64,000 nucleotides of DNA, taken from positions 17,706,704 through 17,770,703 of the forward strand of contig OZ024892.1 of the NCBI GenBank assembly GCA_964017195.1, given 5' to 3'. Positions 26,601 to 35,341 of this stretch are shown here, piece by piece. Positions within the stretch are counted from its first letter, which is position 1, and each line of letters starts with the position of its first letter. This DNA comes from Siderastrea radians. Taxonomy: Eukaryota; Cnidaria; Anthozoa; Scleractinia; Rhizangiidae. Made by a program: the position numbers and the translations under genes. The notes below the pieces were generated by a model, which saw nothing but the letters and a program-made list of their open reading frames with translations, was not told the DNA's origin and searched no databases.

Positions 26601-29600
26601 GCTAGCTATCTCATATTTGATTGGAACCTGTAGTGTTCCAAAAGATCGCTTTTCTACAAATCAACTTCATTGGGGAATTAGCTGAATTAGTAAAAGTCAA
26701 ACCCTACAGGTAGATACTGGGTCACCCATCCAAGTAATAACCCCGCTGAACAGGGCTTAACTTTGCTAATCGTGAGAATGTCTTCATTATGGTAGACGTT
26801 TAATTTACTCCGTTATCTCCCACACAAATTTTTTCCAAGTACAATATGCATTCTAAAAATCAGGAAAAAACATAAGTGGAAAGCAAAAGGTAAATAATTT
26901 TTTTAAACTTATTGAATTCTTAGATACCAGTCCATGGTCAAGGTACCATAGATAAGTTCTTCTGTCCATACTATGAGCGAAGTTAAGCCCTGTTTGCAGG
27001 GTTAGTACTTGGATCGGTGACCGCACCGGAACTACATGTCACCGGTGTGCTAGTGGATTTGGACCCCCCCCCCAGAATTGGACCCCCCCAGTCCAATCCG
27101 CTAGCAAAAATGGATCCCCCGGTCCAAATCGGCTACATGTAGCAAATAAATTGGACCCCATAAGTACACTTTCTCCAGCGGATTTGGACCCCCTGTAAAA
27201 ACTTGCGCTACGAAGTAATTTCAACAGAAAATCTGCTCTTCAGCCTTGCCAGCAAACCATTTCTTTTGGGTTTCAAACACGATAATTGTAAAAGCTAATT
27301 TATTAAAAAGCTGCCGTGCTTGAAACTAAAACTAAGATGTATATATTAATTTCCTCGTTCTAAAGACGTACCGGGAGACTGACGACCTTCTTCTCAAAAC
27401 TTGCCATTTCAAAAGGAAATTATTACCTTGTTGAAGGGGGTCCAAAGTCACCGGGTTTTACGAACAACGTATTCCCAGACAATCCTTGGTGGAAAAACTG
27501 TTCTACGGTGTGTACTTCTCAATATTAGTGAACAAACTTTCCTATTAGAACAGGAAAAAAATTGCAAACATTTTGACCATATTAAATAAATTTTAATAGA
27601 TTTCTACGAGCGCAGACAGCTGTCTTTTCTCTCATTTTCTCCCTGGTCTGCAGTCTGTAGTCTTCATTCTGCATTTTGACCCTAGTCTGCAGTCTGCATT
27701 TACCCTCAGTCTGCATTTTACCCCTGGTCCACAGTCCGCAGTCCGCAGTCCACAGTCGGCATTTACACTGACCAAATATAAAACCTCTCCAACATTTTTC
27801 ACTAAGATTCTCAATGTTGCTTACCACATACATGTAGTCTGGGGAAAGGCTGCCTTTCTACTACTCTCTAGTTATCAAATACATTGTACAAGCCTTGTAA
27901 TTACAATGCAATGGTCAGCAGAAATAACAAAAAAGGTTCATAGGAATTGAATGGCAGTTCACATGATCCGAGTGCAAACTTGTTTTGAAATATGCTATCA
28001 TACCACGTTCACTGCTTACACATGTATCCATGAGTGAAAAAGGTTCTATATAGAAAACACTAAACAAGACAACCTAAAAAAGGTTTTGACACTTGTCCTT
28101 AGAAAATACACTTACCAGCTGTTTGACATCTACAATCAAACTTAGATTACCTGAATATCAGTGTTGAAATCCTTTGCATCAAGTAAGCAACCATCATAGC
28201 GTGACATAAGGTAACAGTTATCTTTACTGATGTCTGGGTAGTTGGGCATTTTTCTAACATCTTTTGCCAGGTACTAAAGACAAATGGGTGGTTCCAGAAA
28301 ATATCCATACCCATACCACGGGCGGCATCTCGGAATTCCGAAGGGGAGGGGGGGTTACGTCGACTGGAATTCTGAAGGGGAGGGGGGGTTACGTCGACTG
28401 GAATTCCGAGGACATGGGGGGTTCATTGGACTGGAATTCCGAAGGCATACGGGGGTTTTCAGGAGAGTAACTTCCAGTTTGTTGTAGTTAAGTCTCTTCA
28501 AGAAAAACTCGTCAAAAACGACTTATCTAAGGACGATGATTCACTCGTAAGCACAAGACACGTTCAACTCAATCAACACGCCGGAGACACATTTCAATGA
28601 TCATGGTCAATAAAATGTTTATGCTAACATGACGGCTGAAAGCTGTTCACTTGCCAGTAGATCGGTCACAAAAGCGATCGGAGGCTTTTCTTCGATTGTT
28701 TTGCTCGAATTCAATACTGTATATCACAGCAAAGGGTTTTCAGCCCCTACATTAAAGCAGGTATCATCGAGACACATGCGAAATTGTTGCGTTACATACC
28801 ATGCGACGTTCATTGAAAAGGTCAGATTTCACGCGTTATGCAAATTTGATGCGCTTTTGATCAGACTACATTCACTATTTTTGTTCTTTTAAAGTTGTCA
28901 TTGACTTTGAATTTCAATGTGAGTTTCATTTACTATTTTAATTTTAATCGAAGGATAAAGTGTGGGGAAAAAGTTTGATTTGTTCTCCCGCTATTTATTT
29001 GAGGCCGCAGTACAGTATGCAAATTGCGTTCACTGAACTAAAAATAATTGCAGGAAAAAAAGCTTGCTATTTTACTCTAATTCTTTTCCTAACATCATAA
29101 CCTTCGATTTTTAGAATAGGTTGCATTCAACAGTTTCGCTTTTAACGGAAGGTTTGAGTCTGGCAAACGCAATTATGAATTTCCAAATTCAATTCTGAAA
29201 ATTTTAGCTTTGTTGTTAAAATTTTACGTCGCATTCGGCACGCAAATTATTCACGGCAACCCTCGACACCAAAAATTTTAGACGCACGTTTAAACATTGG
29301 ACCAAGCGTTGGAATGACTTCAAAGCCGTTTGAGTTTTCTAATGTTTAACGGATTATCAGCAGTGTACGTTTACCGTGGAAGGTTACAATGTAAAATATC
29401 ACTCAGTCGGCCGCTGTTTGTCATTACGCAACGTTGATTGTTTCCTGTGTTGAATGTACGTTTTTTCTTTCGGAGGGAGCGAAAGGATTAATTTCCGTTT
29501 AATAAAGGTGTTTGGAATATAGAGAGGGCTTTTCAAATCAGTTGGAAGAAAAAAGCGGCAATTCCTAGGGGGTTTTTGAATGATTATGGAATTCCGAAGG

Positions 29601-30017
29601 CATGGGGGGGGGGGGGTAGAACGGTTTGGAATTCCGAGGGCAAGGGGGGGTTGAGCATTTTGGAATTTCCTAAGGCAAGGGGGGTCCAGATGGAGATGCC
29701 GCCCGTGGTAGGGTATGGATATTTTCTGGAATCACCCAATACATCAGTTGGTGACATTCTTAGAGTGGTTTTCTCCCACACAAGTCCAACAATCATCAAA
29801 TTGAGTTTTAGTGGAGGTCTGAGTCAAAGAAAGACTGTTAAATTGAATGCAAGAATGATCCTTAAGCCATCAACGGAAAATTACAAGGCCCATTTTATGT
29901 GCAGTATAATTTACTTTTTTCCTTTCAGAATACTATTTTCTATTTAAGTTTCATGTACTCTTCAGAGGTTATCTCTGTTGCCCTAATTTGCACAAACTTT
30001 TATTATTATTATTATCA

Positions 30018-30049
<32 letters not shown>

Positions 30050-30720
30050 GTTATTATTATTATTATCTTATTATTATTATCATTATTATTATAATATTAT
30101 TATTATCATTATTATAATTATTATCTTTATCATTGTTATTATTATTATTATTACCATCATCATCATCAATATCTTTCACAGTTCAGATAGGCACTGGTAA
30201 TAAGTCACAAGAAGGCAAGCCCCTGCATGTAGCCTTAGGCCTCAAGATCCCAGTAGTGCTGCTTTCTTGCAACAGTTCTGTTCTTACAGTCACTCTAATT
30301 TGTAGGTACTCTTGCAAAGTTCTTTGACACTACACCCAGCAGTGAGGGTACCTATCACTACTGGAATGACAGCCACTTTAACACTCCAAAGTTGTGCTAG
30401 TTCTCTCCTGAGCTCTTGAAATTTCTCCACTTTTTCTTTCTTTCTCTTTCTCCACAACCCAATTATCCCCAGGTACAGCTATGTCAATATCAGTTGCCCT
30501 TGCTTTCAGTCTAATATCAAGATATTGGGTCAACTATTTTCAGTGACCTGGTCAGTCTGGACATTAAAATTCCATACCACCTTCCAGGGTATGTTCATAT
30601 ACCATTTGCTGGTGTGAGGTAGGTCATTTAACTTCGACAATTCCCAATGTAAATTATCCTTGCTACGTTGTTGTGTACACAGCGGTGAGACATCTTGCTT
30701 ATTGAGAGCATTATTATTGT

Positions 30721-30752
<32 letters not shown>

Positions 30753-32033
30753 ATTATTGGAGTTTAAGTTTACATTTACAGAAAATTTTATTTTTGCCCA
30801 ACAGCCAACTACTGGTAGTACTAGTAATGTTCTCCAACTACTGGTAATAAAATTTTACCAAAAACAATTTCATTCGTCCAAAAACCAACAATAAAACAAT
30901 ACCACTGGGTGAAAAAAAAGAAAGATTCCAGCTTACCACTAATCCAGGATGGAAAGTCATAAAAGTACCGGGAACTACACTTCCCATTAGAAAAACGCCT
31001 GTGAAAGAACGTTATAGTTTATGTACAGAAAACGATTTTTTTTTACATCATAGAAGGGTGTTCATGTCACTACAAAATTAGTAAAGTACATAGCTTCCAT
31101 TTCAAGCCACTGATCGGAGGACCTTTCTGCCTCTAACACTTATAAGCAACTTCTGAGTTTTCCTGAAGGTCATATTTGCATTTATTTAAAAGCTTCAGAG
31201 TACCCGAAACTCATGCACACAAACAGGCCAACCCATAACTTGTCTCTGCGTTACAATTTTTGACTTGTATTAAAATACAAGACAGACCTGTTGCATTTGT
31301 AAATAAATGTGCTTTTTGTTCATGATCCATGGTTTCAATGAATTATATAATAATATTGTAACATGGATTAGAAAGATAAATGTTACCAGTACAAAAGAAG
31401 GTTCCAACTCATGCAGTTTCTAATTATAGCTACAGTCAATTTACTGCCATTACCATTATTTCACATACCATTTCCAGCAAGAGGATGATGAATAGAGGAC
31501 TTCTGTATTGACAGAGAAAATGGCTGCTGGTCTAGCTGCACAATATCCTGTTTTCTAAGCTTGTGAAGGTTGTCTAGACACTCATTTAGCTACAGCACAA
31601 AACAAACACGTAACTAAAAAACAAATTGATCTTCATTGTCACTAAGTAAACACATCATATTTCCTCATTAACTGTAGCAAATCAGAAAACAAACAACAAT
31701 TTTTTATCAACATATTTGTAGGCCTGTTGAGGAATCTTTGCCAATGTAAACTCCCAAGGATCATAATTTTAATTGGAGACTCTTCCATTTGTGATTTATC
31801 ACAACTAAAAATCACACATGCACATGGCAATCTCCATCACAAAATAATTTATTATAAATCACCTGTTTTGTAATGGACCGATGAACCTCTAAATACTGTT
31901 TTTCATAAGAACATGGCTGTGCTTCTCTTCCTTTTTGTTCGTAGAAGTGTGTTAGTTGATAAACAGCATGAAGATCCAACCTCTCCTGTAAAGACTGCCA
32001 GTTAACCAGTTTCTTAGCAACAAGGGCTCCCAT
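11670..32033 (-). CDS. SETD9-like SET-domain protein (eight exons, complete)
   Basis: A predicted SET-domain lysine methyltransferase-family protein of 271 residues. Coding exons, 5' to 3' on the minus strand: 32033-31863, 31589-31469, 30998-30937, 28273-28151, 24509-24443, 16005-15924, 15060-14959, 11757-11670. All junctions are GT-AG and the phases fit. SET features: NGVFLMGSVVPGT (about residues 97-109), RYDGCLLDA (about 144-152), the GHMINHPPPGSKPNVM box (173-188, corresponding to the NHxxxPN motif), and NEELFVNYRL (237-246, the EExxxxY catalytic box). The C-terminus ends DWYTPVDLDQDKRRWNVD, as in a widespread eukaryotic subgroup related to SETD9. The substrate is unknown. It converges on COA6. 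Confidence 0.9.
11985..12190 (+). mobile_element. Harbinger-derived fragment (inverted relative to 13506-14260)
   Basis: The segment starts with GGGACAATTTAATAAAC and then runs through AAAGAAGAACTCGACGAGCT and GGTAACCAAGGAATTT. The same sequence, with few changes, is present on the opposite strand at about 13863-13925. It is therefore a truncated, inverted copy of the neighbouring element. Confidence 0.65.
12300..13090 (+). mobile_element. Penelope-like retroelement 3' remnant
   Basis: At 12352-12640 the plus strand encodes a GIY-YIG endonuclease region (CQATYIGETGRNL ... IDWDSAE ... QQLPAPYK) interrupted by three in-frame stops. It is followed by the typical 3' region with CTGATGAAGACTTCCGCTCA and TCGAAACGTC near 12869-12902. 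Similar repeats lie on both sides: GTTGTATGTAAG with ...CTAAAC at about 12313 and 13043. The reverse transcriptase domain is missing, so this is a 5'-truncated dead copy. Confidence 0.8.
13506..14260. mobile_element. Non-autonomous Harbinger-type element
   Basis: Inverted ends are GGGGTCAATTTAATAAA and its mirror TTTTATTAAATTGACTCC. On the minus strand, 13739-13936 encodes 65 residues resembling the N-terminal part of a PIF/Harbinger transposase, including a R-rich lead and REFLEKFCLSVDTFAHLLEL. The catalytic DDE domain is absent. Many ACTTGTAA/TTACAAG short repeats fill the ends. Confidence 0.7.
15775..15849. repeat. Short hairpin MITE
   Basis: AGCCTGTGTGTAGTTGTCTC and its imperfect inverse at 15820-15849 form a 75-bp stem-loop inside SETD9-like intron 6. 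Confidence 0.6.
16083..16232. repeat. Perfect 24-bp inverted repeat
   Basis: ATAATAATATAAGGGTTCAA (start 16083) and its complete complement (24 bp in all, 16209-16232) flank about 100 bp. It has a stem-loop layout but no recognised family. Confidence 0.8.
16523..18358. mobile_element. Foldback element with CAGACTG arrays, copy 1
   Basis: The left end GGTCATGTTAAAATGCAGAC and the right end GTCTGCGTTTTAACATGACC are inverted, and each continues into several irregular GCAGACT/AGTCTGC units. Flanks GAAAAGCCAG and GAAAAGCAGG agree at 8 of 10 positions, consistent with a target duplication of about 10 bp. The interior has no transposase. The same end type occurs at 26123-27773. Confidence 0.8.
19440..19690. 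repeat. Irregular ATTAATAATCG repeats
   Basis: About ten copies of AATAATCG or its inverse CGATTATT, often joined as palindromes (ATTGCGATTAATAATCG), lie in 250 bp with variable spacers such as GTACTTTGT and TACAGTTAATAATCGTA. Confidence 0.75.
20850..21540. repeat. Direct duplication of about 270 bp spanning an assembly gap
   Basis: Sequence at 20850-21070 (TTGCATTACCGAATGACGTT ... TTTATATACTGTTGTGAAT) is repeated at 21130-21530. The second copy is split by the N run, and its two halves continue one another when compared with the first copy. Confidence 0.85.
21286..21485. other. Assembly gap, 200 Ns
   Basis: Exactly 200 unresolved bases. Open frames through the Ns are artefacts. Confidence 0.99.
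22484..22647. repeat. Hairpin MITE with AGAGGTTTTTCAT ends
   Basis: The left half (AGAGGTTTTTCATCTTGTTG ... GCTGTCTTTCGTGCTTAACG) is mirrored by the right half (GTTTAGCATGAAAGACAGC ... ATGAAAAACCTCT), centred at about 22572. It is about 160 bp and non-coding. Confidence 0.8.
22676..23555. mobile_element. Non-autonomous hAT-like element
   Basis: The ends CAGGGCTCGAGACTA and TAGTCTCGAGCCCTG are inverted. CACTAGCCA motifs are repeated near both ends. The 8-bp flanks TCATGTTT and AATTGTTT share five bases, weak support for an 8-bp duplication. CAGGG-type ends suggest hAT; there is no transposase. Confidence 0.7.
23768..23826. repeat. Palindrome with 18-bp arms
   Basis: CTGATTTCATTTAACTTC and its exact inverse GAAGTTAAATGAAATCAG are separated by about 22 bp. 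Confidence 0.75.
23930..24335. mobile_element. AT-rich MITE, related to 34480-34930
   Basis: Blocks AATTGAAGGGGAAA, ATTAATGCGAAAGAG and AAATTAACAC...TTAAATTAATGTGAG appear here. In the same order they recur at 34480-34930, where GGAAATTAATGTGATTAACA and AATTTAATGTGACTTAAATT are visible. The two are divergent copies of one short non-coding repeat family. Confidence 0.55.
26702..26797 (-). pseudogene. 5S rRNA-derived unit, minus copy
   Basis: On the minus strand GCAAAGTTAAGCCCTGTT is followed by GGTTATTACTTGGATGGGTG ACC, the conserved core and internal promoter region of 5S rRNA, with a degenerate GTCTACCATA start. It is probably a 5S pseudogene or a 5S-derived SINE head rather than a working gene. 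Confidence 0.65.
26930..27044 (+). pseudogene. 5S rRNA-derived unit, plus copy
   Basis: The plus strand carries GAGCGAAGTTAAGCCCTGTT, then GGGTTAGTACTTGGATCGG TGACCG, again 5S-like. It lies about 130 bp from the minus copy in opposite orientation. The 5' third is diverged, so function is unlikely. Confidence 0.65.
27052..27192. repeat. GGATTTGGACCCCC repeats
   Basis: Four to five imperfect copies of GGATTTGGACCCCC or its inverse GGGTCCAAAT are spread over 140 bp, with long C runs. Confidence 0.6.
28286..29737. mobile_element. Non-autonomous TIR transposon, copy 2
   Basis: The ends GGGTGGTTCCAGAAAATATC and the inverse of GGGTGATTCCAGAAAATATC are nearly identical for about 45 bp (through CCACGGGCGGCATCTC). 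Tandem GGAATTCCGAAGG plus GGGGGG units follow at both ends. The 3-bp target duplication is AAT (28283-28285 and 29738-29740). The interior (CAGCAAAGGGTTTTCAG, AAAGGTCAGATTTCACGCGT, CATTCAACAGTTTCGCTTTT) matches copy 1 at 4685-5937. The left end lies 12 bp from the splice acceptor of SETD9-like exon 4. Confidence 0.88.
29998..30172. repeat. (TTA)n microsatellite with CAT interruptions
   Basis: Long run of TAT/TTA triplets with occasional CAT, ending in (CAT)n at about 30153-30168. Poly-Tyr/Ile open frames through it are artefacts. Confidence 0.95.
30707..30758. repeat. (ATT)n microsatellite
   Basis: About 16 ATT triplets with one TTG and one AATT interruption. Confidence 0.9.
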
Positions 32034-32139
32034 CTTGTATACTGTTATCAGAGTAACTTACAAATACTGCTGCAACAAAAGTCAACCCCTGAGCTTTAAT
32101 AGCCATCACAACTTTATGATTATATCACTGATGCATATT

Positions 32140-34225
32140 ATACATCACTAACACCCAGGGGAACGGTACTGGGGATGGATGTGTCACTGGGACTCCAAAA
32201 TTCTTACCTTTTCCAGACTCACCAAGTAACACACCAAGTAACCTAGACGAAATTCTTGAGTAAATCAATTTCCTGACTCAAATCTGAGCCCCAGTCAGAT
32301 CCAAGTCTGAGTCAAATGGCCGAGTCAGTATATAAGCCAACCACAAAAGAGCCTCATCACCTATGCTCATGCAACGTCAACACCGAAAAACATGAAGGCT
32401 CATGTTCGCAGTTATCAAACGTGCTGTGACCATATGGCTTCAAGTCTTTTCCTATTAGGGTTTAGTGATGCTTTATGTTGCTTGTTTGGTCTCGCAAAAT
32501 GTGCGTATACGCATGGTACCATTCTCAATAATTTTTATACTCAGTAGTCTACAGCGTGCTCATCAATTACAGGGGTTTGAGGTCACTTGGTGGTCCAATT
32601 ATCATTTTCAGCTTTTGTTGCAGGGCGCTTCAACATTTCTTAGGTTTTTCTGTCTTTCATAAGTCTGCTATCACTACTCACATTTTGCATGCCATGTTCA
32701 AATTTTTTTAGTTTTCCCTTCCTTTACACAGGGCCATGCAGGCTTTATTTTTAGTTGCCTTTTATACATTATTAATAAATTATTATATTTTGCTTGCAAA
32801 TAAATTTTCGTGCAACAATGGAACCACTAATTTTAATTTTCCCATAATGCAAAAAGAGGTTGGAAACATGGAATCAAGAATATAGAAATTGAAGCATAAA
32901 TACTTTTTTTACGCAAATCCAATTTTGGTTTCAGGCAGTGTACATGCTATCTCACCCCAAGTTATCACACATGCCCAGTTGGTTTTCACACGTTCTGGTG
33001 ACAACGTTCATGTTCACGCTACTAAGACTATTCAATTTAGCAATGCTCCCTCGTATTGCCCCTTTCTGCAATAATTATTTCCAGGTTCTCGACTTTGTCT
33101 TATTTCTGCTCTAGTTCAGCACTTAAAGTGTACTGTATATATGACAGATTTAGTTTTATTTGCCTGGATGAATCTAAATGGAATACTGATATGAATATCA
33201 AAAAATTGTTTTTCGATTTTAATTTTCCTTCCCCGCACTTTTGCTACTTATAAATGTGAAATATTACTTCCGGTCATGTAAAAAAACACACAGAGGGAGA
33301 CCTGGGCATAGTCACGTTGTGACTGTGATGAATATTTTTGACATGACCAGAAGTAAAATTTCACGTTTTTAAATGGCAAAAGCACGGGGAAGGAGAATCG
33401 AAATCGAAAAACAATTTTTGATATTCATATCAGCATGCCAGTGAGATTCGATCAGGCAAATAAAAAAAATCCGTCATATACACTTTAAAACTCAACCCAG
33501 TGCTAGACTCCTCCCCTTTATTTTCAGTTTCTTCCCCATTGGGCTTTAAACCAACTTACAAGCAATTTTGCTCTTTTCTGTTTAAAGTTGTATCTTGGCT
33601 ACAACTTAATCCGGCACCTTTTTCCCCATATAGTTTCTGCAGGGGTGGCACAACATTTCCATTTGATTGCCCTATCCCTTCTGAAGTTATGAAATTACAG
33701 GTTGACTGGCACAGCGATGCTTATTTAGTTTAACACAGGTTAACCAACAAACAAAAGGCACATGCTTTCCAAGCTATGGCGAACAAGTTGTTAATATGTT
33801 TCCTGTTTAGTTCTTCTCCTTCTACCCACTATCATTCCTTCCACTCCAGTTTGGGCATTTTGGCTTCTCGTTTATATATTTTTTTTGTACGGACATCGGT
33901 TCACGCAGTTCATGTTATGTTCAGAAAACATATTCCCCCAAACTGTCGTGTTTGTCATGGTTACGTGGGTTGATTGAGATATCACTTGTTAATGATAGTT
34001 AATTACCTAGTTAGGTATCATTCAGGTGTCTATATTTATAAGCTAGCGCACAGTTTGATTGCCTTATCTTGTTTAGATCCAGAGGGGAGACGAAGCTCTT
34101 ACCCACCTATCCCTCCTTTGGTTCTCATTTATTGTACAGCCATTGGTTTTGCACAGTTCATGCTATGTTCAAAAAACACATTTCCCCAAACTGTCGTGTT
34201 TGTCATGGTTAGGTGGTTGATTAGA
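32140..34225 (+). mobile_element. DIRS-type retroelement remnant, interrupted by a MITE
   Basis: A tyrosine recombinase is encoded in two parts: 32935-33122 (HVHATKTIQFSN, then PGSRLCLISALVQHL in another frame) and 33489-33733 (PYSFCRGGTTFPFD, then EVMKLQVDWHSDAYLV). The His of the H-x-x-R box is replaced by a non-His residue before FCR, and frames shift. Upstream a TATATAAG box lies at 32329. Downstream about 100 bp are directly repeated (about 33868-33978 and 34125-34223, sharing CCCAAACTGTCGTGTTTGTC), as in split-direct-repeat elements. Reverse transcriptase is absent. Confidence 0.7.
33127..33484. mobile_element. TTAA-flanked foldback MITE
   Basis: Arms of about 160 bp are inverted: AGTGTACTGTATATATGACA ... 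at the left and ...CCGTCATATACACT at the right, with CTTCCCCGCACTTTTGC mirrored as GCAAAAGCACGGGGAAG. Both flanks are TTAA (33123-33126 and 33485-33488), the piggyBac-type target. It sits inside the recombinase gene of the surrounding element. Open frames inside are non-genic. Confidence 0.88.
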
Positions 34226-34254
34226 CCACATAACATGACCTTTGTTCGATTGAT

Positions 34255-34400
34255 TTCCATTTCTGAACCCAATCAAACTCAATCTGATTAAGTTTGCTTG
34301 CCAAACCTAACTGAACAGAACCCAATGGACTGAGTTCCATTGAGTTCAGTTTGTTCGATTATGTTTGATTGGTTCAGAAATTGAACTCACACTGAGCTCG
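34255..34400. repeat. Inverted-repeat MITE with CTGAACCCAATCAAAC arms
   Basis: TTTCTGAACCCAATCAAAC and its mirror GTTTGATTGGTTCAGAAA flank about 90 bp with further GAGTTCAGTTT-type repeats. Confidence 0.55.
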
Positions 34401-34479
34401 CTGTTCATGGATAATTGAGTTCAGCTGAGTTTGACTAAGTTTGATTGCCTATACCAGGCTTTATGAAAATACCTTATTA

Positions 34480-34930
34480 TAGGAAATTAATGCTTGTGTT
34501 AATTAAGGTATTTGAAATTAATGCGACTTGGATTAATGCAAATTGAAGGGAAAATCACTCCCCAATAAAGGAAATAAATGCAAAAGAGGGGGTAAAATTT
34601 CAAAATGAGGGAAATTAATGTGATTAACACAAAGAAACCCAGTTCGTGGTCACAACAGGAACAAATTTATTTTATGACTGAATTTAAAAATCCGAACAAA
34701 ACAGATCTACAGGTGAGAGAGGCAATTTCTTGACAGTTAAATTATGTGCGTTAAATTCTGCCTAAATGAAGGAAAGCTATTGTCTTTAGGTGTCAAGAAT
34801 GTCTGGACTGGGTCCAGAATTTGGGATTAAAATGATGGAAATTTTAAAGGTCGCTGAAATTAACGCTCTATTTTAATTAACAACGCGGAAATTAACGCCC
34901 ACAAAAATTTAATGTGACTTAAATTGGAGT
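34480..34930. mobile_element. AT-rich MITE, related to 23930-24335
   Basis: It shares AATTGAAGGG, AAATGCAAAAGAGGG and AATTAACGC...AATTTAATGTGACTTAAATT blocks with the intronic repeat at 23930-24335. No coding content. Confidence 0.5.
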
Positions 34931-35200
34931 TTTATTACAAACGGTTCAGTTTCAAGGGCTTTTATAAGCTTAGTACCATTTAATCAGGCAAGTAGCAGTT
35001 AAAGGAAATACATACGTACCAATTCATTGCTAGGATGATAACAGCAGTCTAGTTGTTTTTAACAGCTCAGCAAAGAACATTCTTTCCACGACTTTACTTT
35101 TTACCTCATTTGGTCGCCATTTTGGATTGTTACCGAGAAGAATCTGGTACAAAGTTCTTCCCCAGGGTCTTCTCCTCAGCCGGCGTTCGTTTCTCGAACA

Positions 35201-35341
35201 GGCCGCAGTTGTTCAGAAGCTGGCTATCCACTGGATAAATCACTATCCAGTTGATAAGTGTTAGGGAAAGCAATTGCGTTATCCACTGGATAGAGATTTA
35301 TCCTGTGGATAGCGCTATCCAACTTTTGAACAACTGGGGCC
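35201..35341. mobile_element. 141-bp MITE with CAGTTGTTCA ends
   Basis: GGCCGCAGTTGTTCAGAAG at the left mirrors CTTTTGAACAACTGGGGCC at the right. Inside, ATCCACTGGATA and TATCC/GGATAG units are repeated. It is inserted in the left arm of the Harbinger element. Confidence 0.8.

Larger units (their letters stand above)
26123..27773. mobile_element. Foldback element with CAGACTG arrays, copy 2
   Basis: The ends GGTCAGTGTAAAGTGTAGAC and CAGTCGGCATTTACACTGACC are inverted and continue into arrays of GGGTAAAATGCAGACTG-type units (left about 26140-26290, right about 27610-27760). Flanks AAATGTAAAACC (26111-26122) and AAATATAAAACC (27774-27785) agree at 11 of 12 positions. A target duplication of 9 bp or more fits MULE/foldback-type transposition. 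Inside are two opposed 5S-rRNA-like segments and a TTTGGACCCCCC-rich block. Confidence 0.85.
24510..28150 (-). other. SETD9-like intron 4
   Basis: The 3.6-kb intron carries the foldback element 26123-27773 with two 5S-like units. The rest is AT-rich and shows nothing coding. Confidence 0.7.
28274..30936 (-). other. SETD9-like intron 3
   Basis: The intron contains the transposon 28286-29737, a TTA-type microsatellite (29998-30172) and a second one (30707-30758). No exon was recognised besides those listed for the SETD9-like gene. Confidence 0.7.

Noticed and set aside
29899..30200. Poly-Tyr/Ile/Leu open frames
   Set aside because: Translation of a TTA microsatellite.
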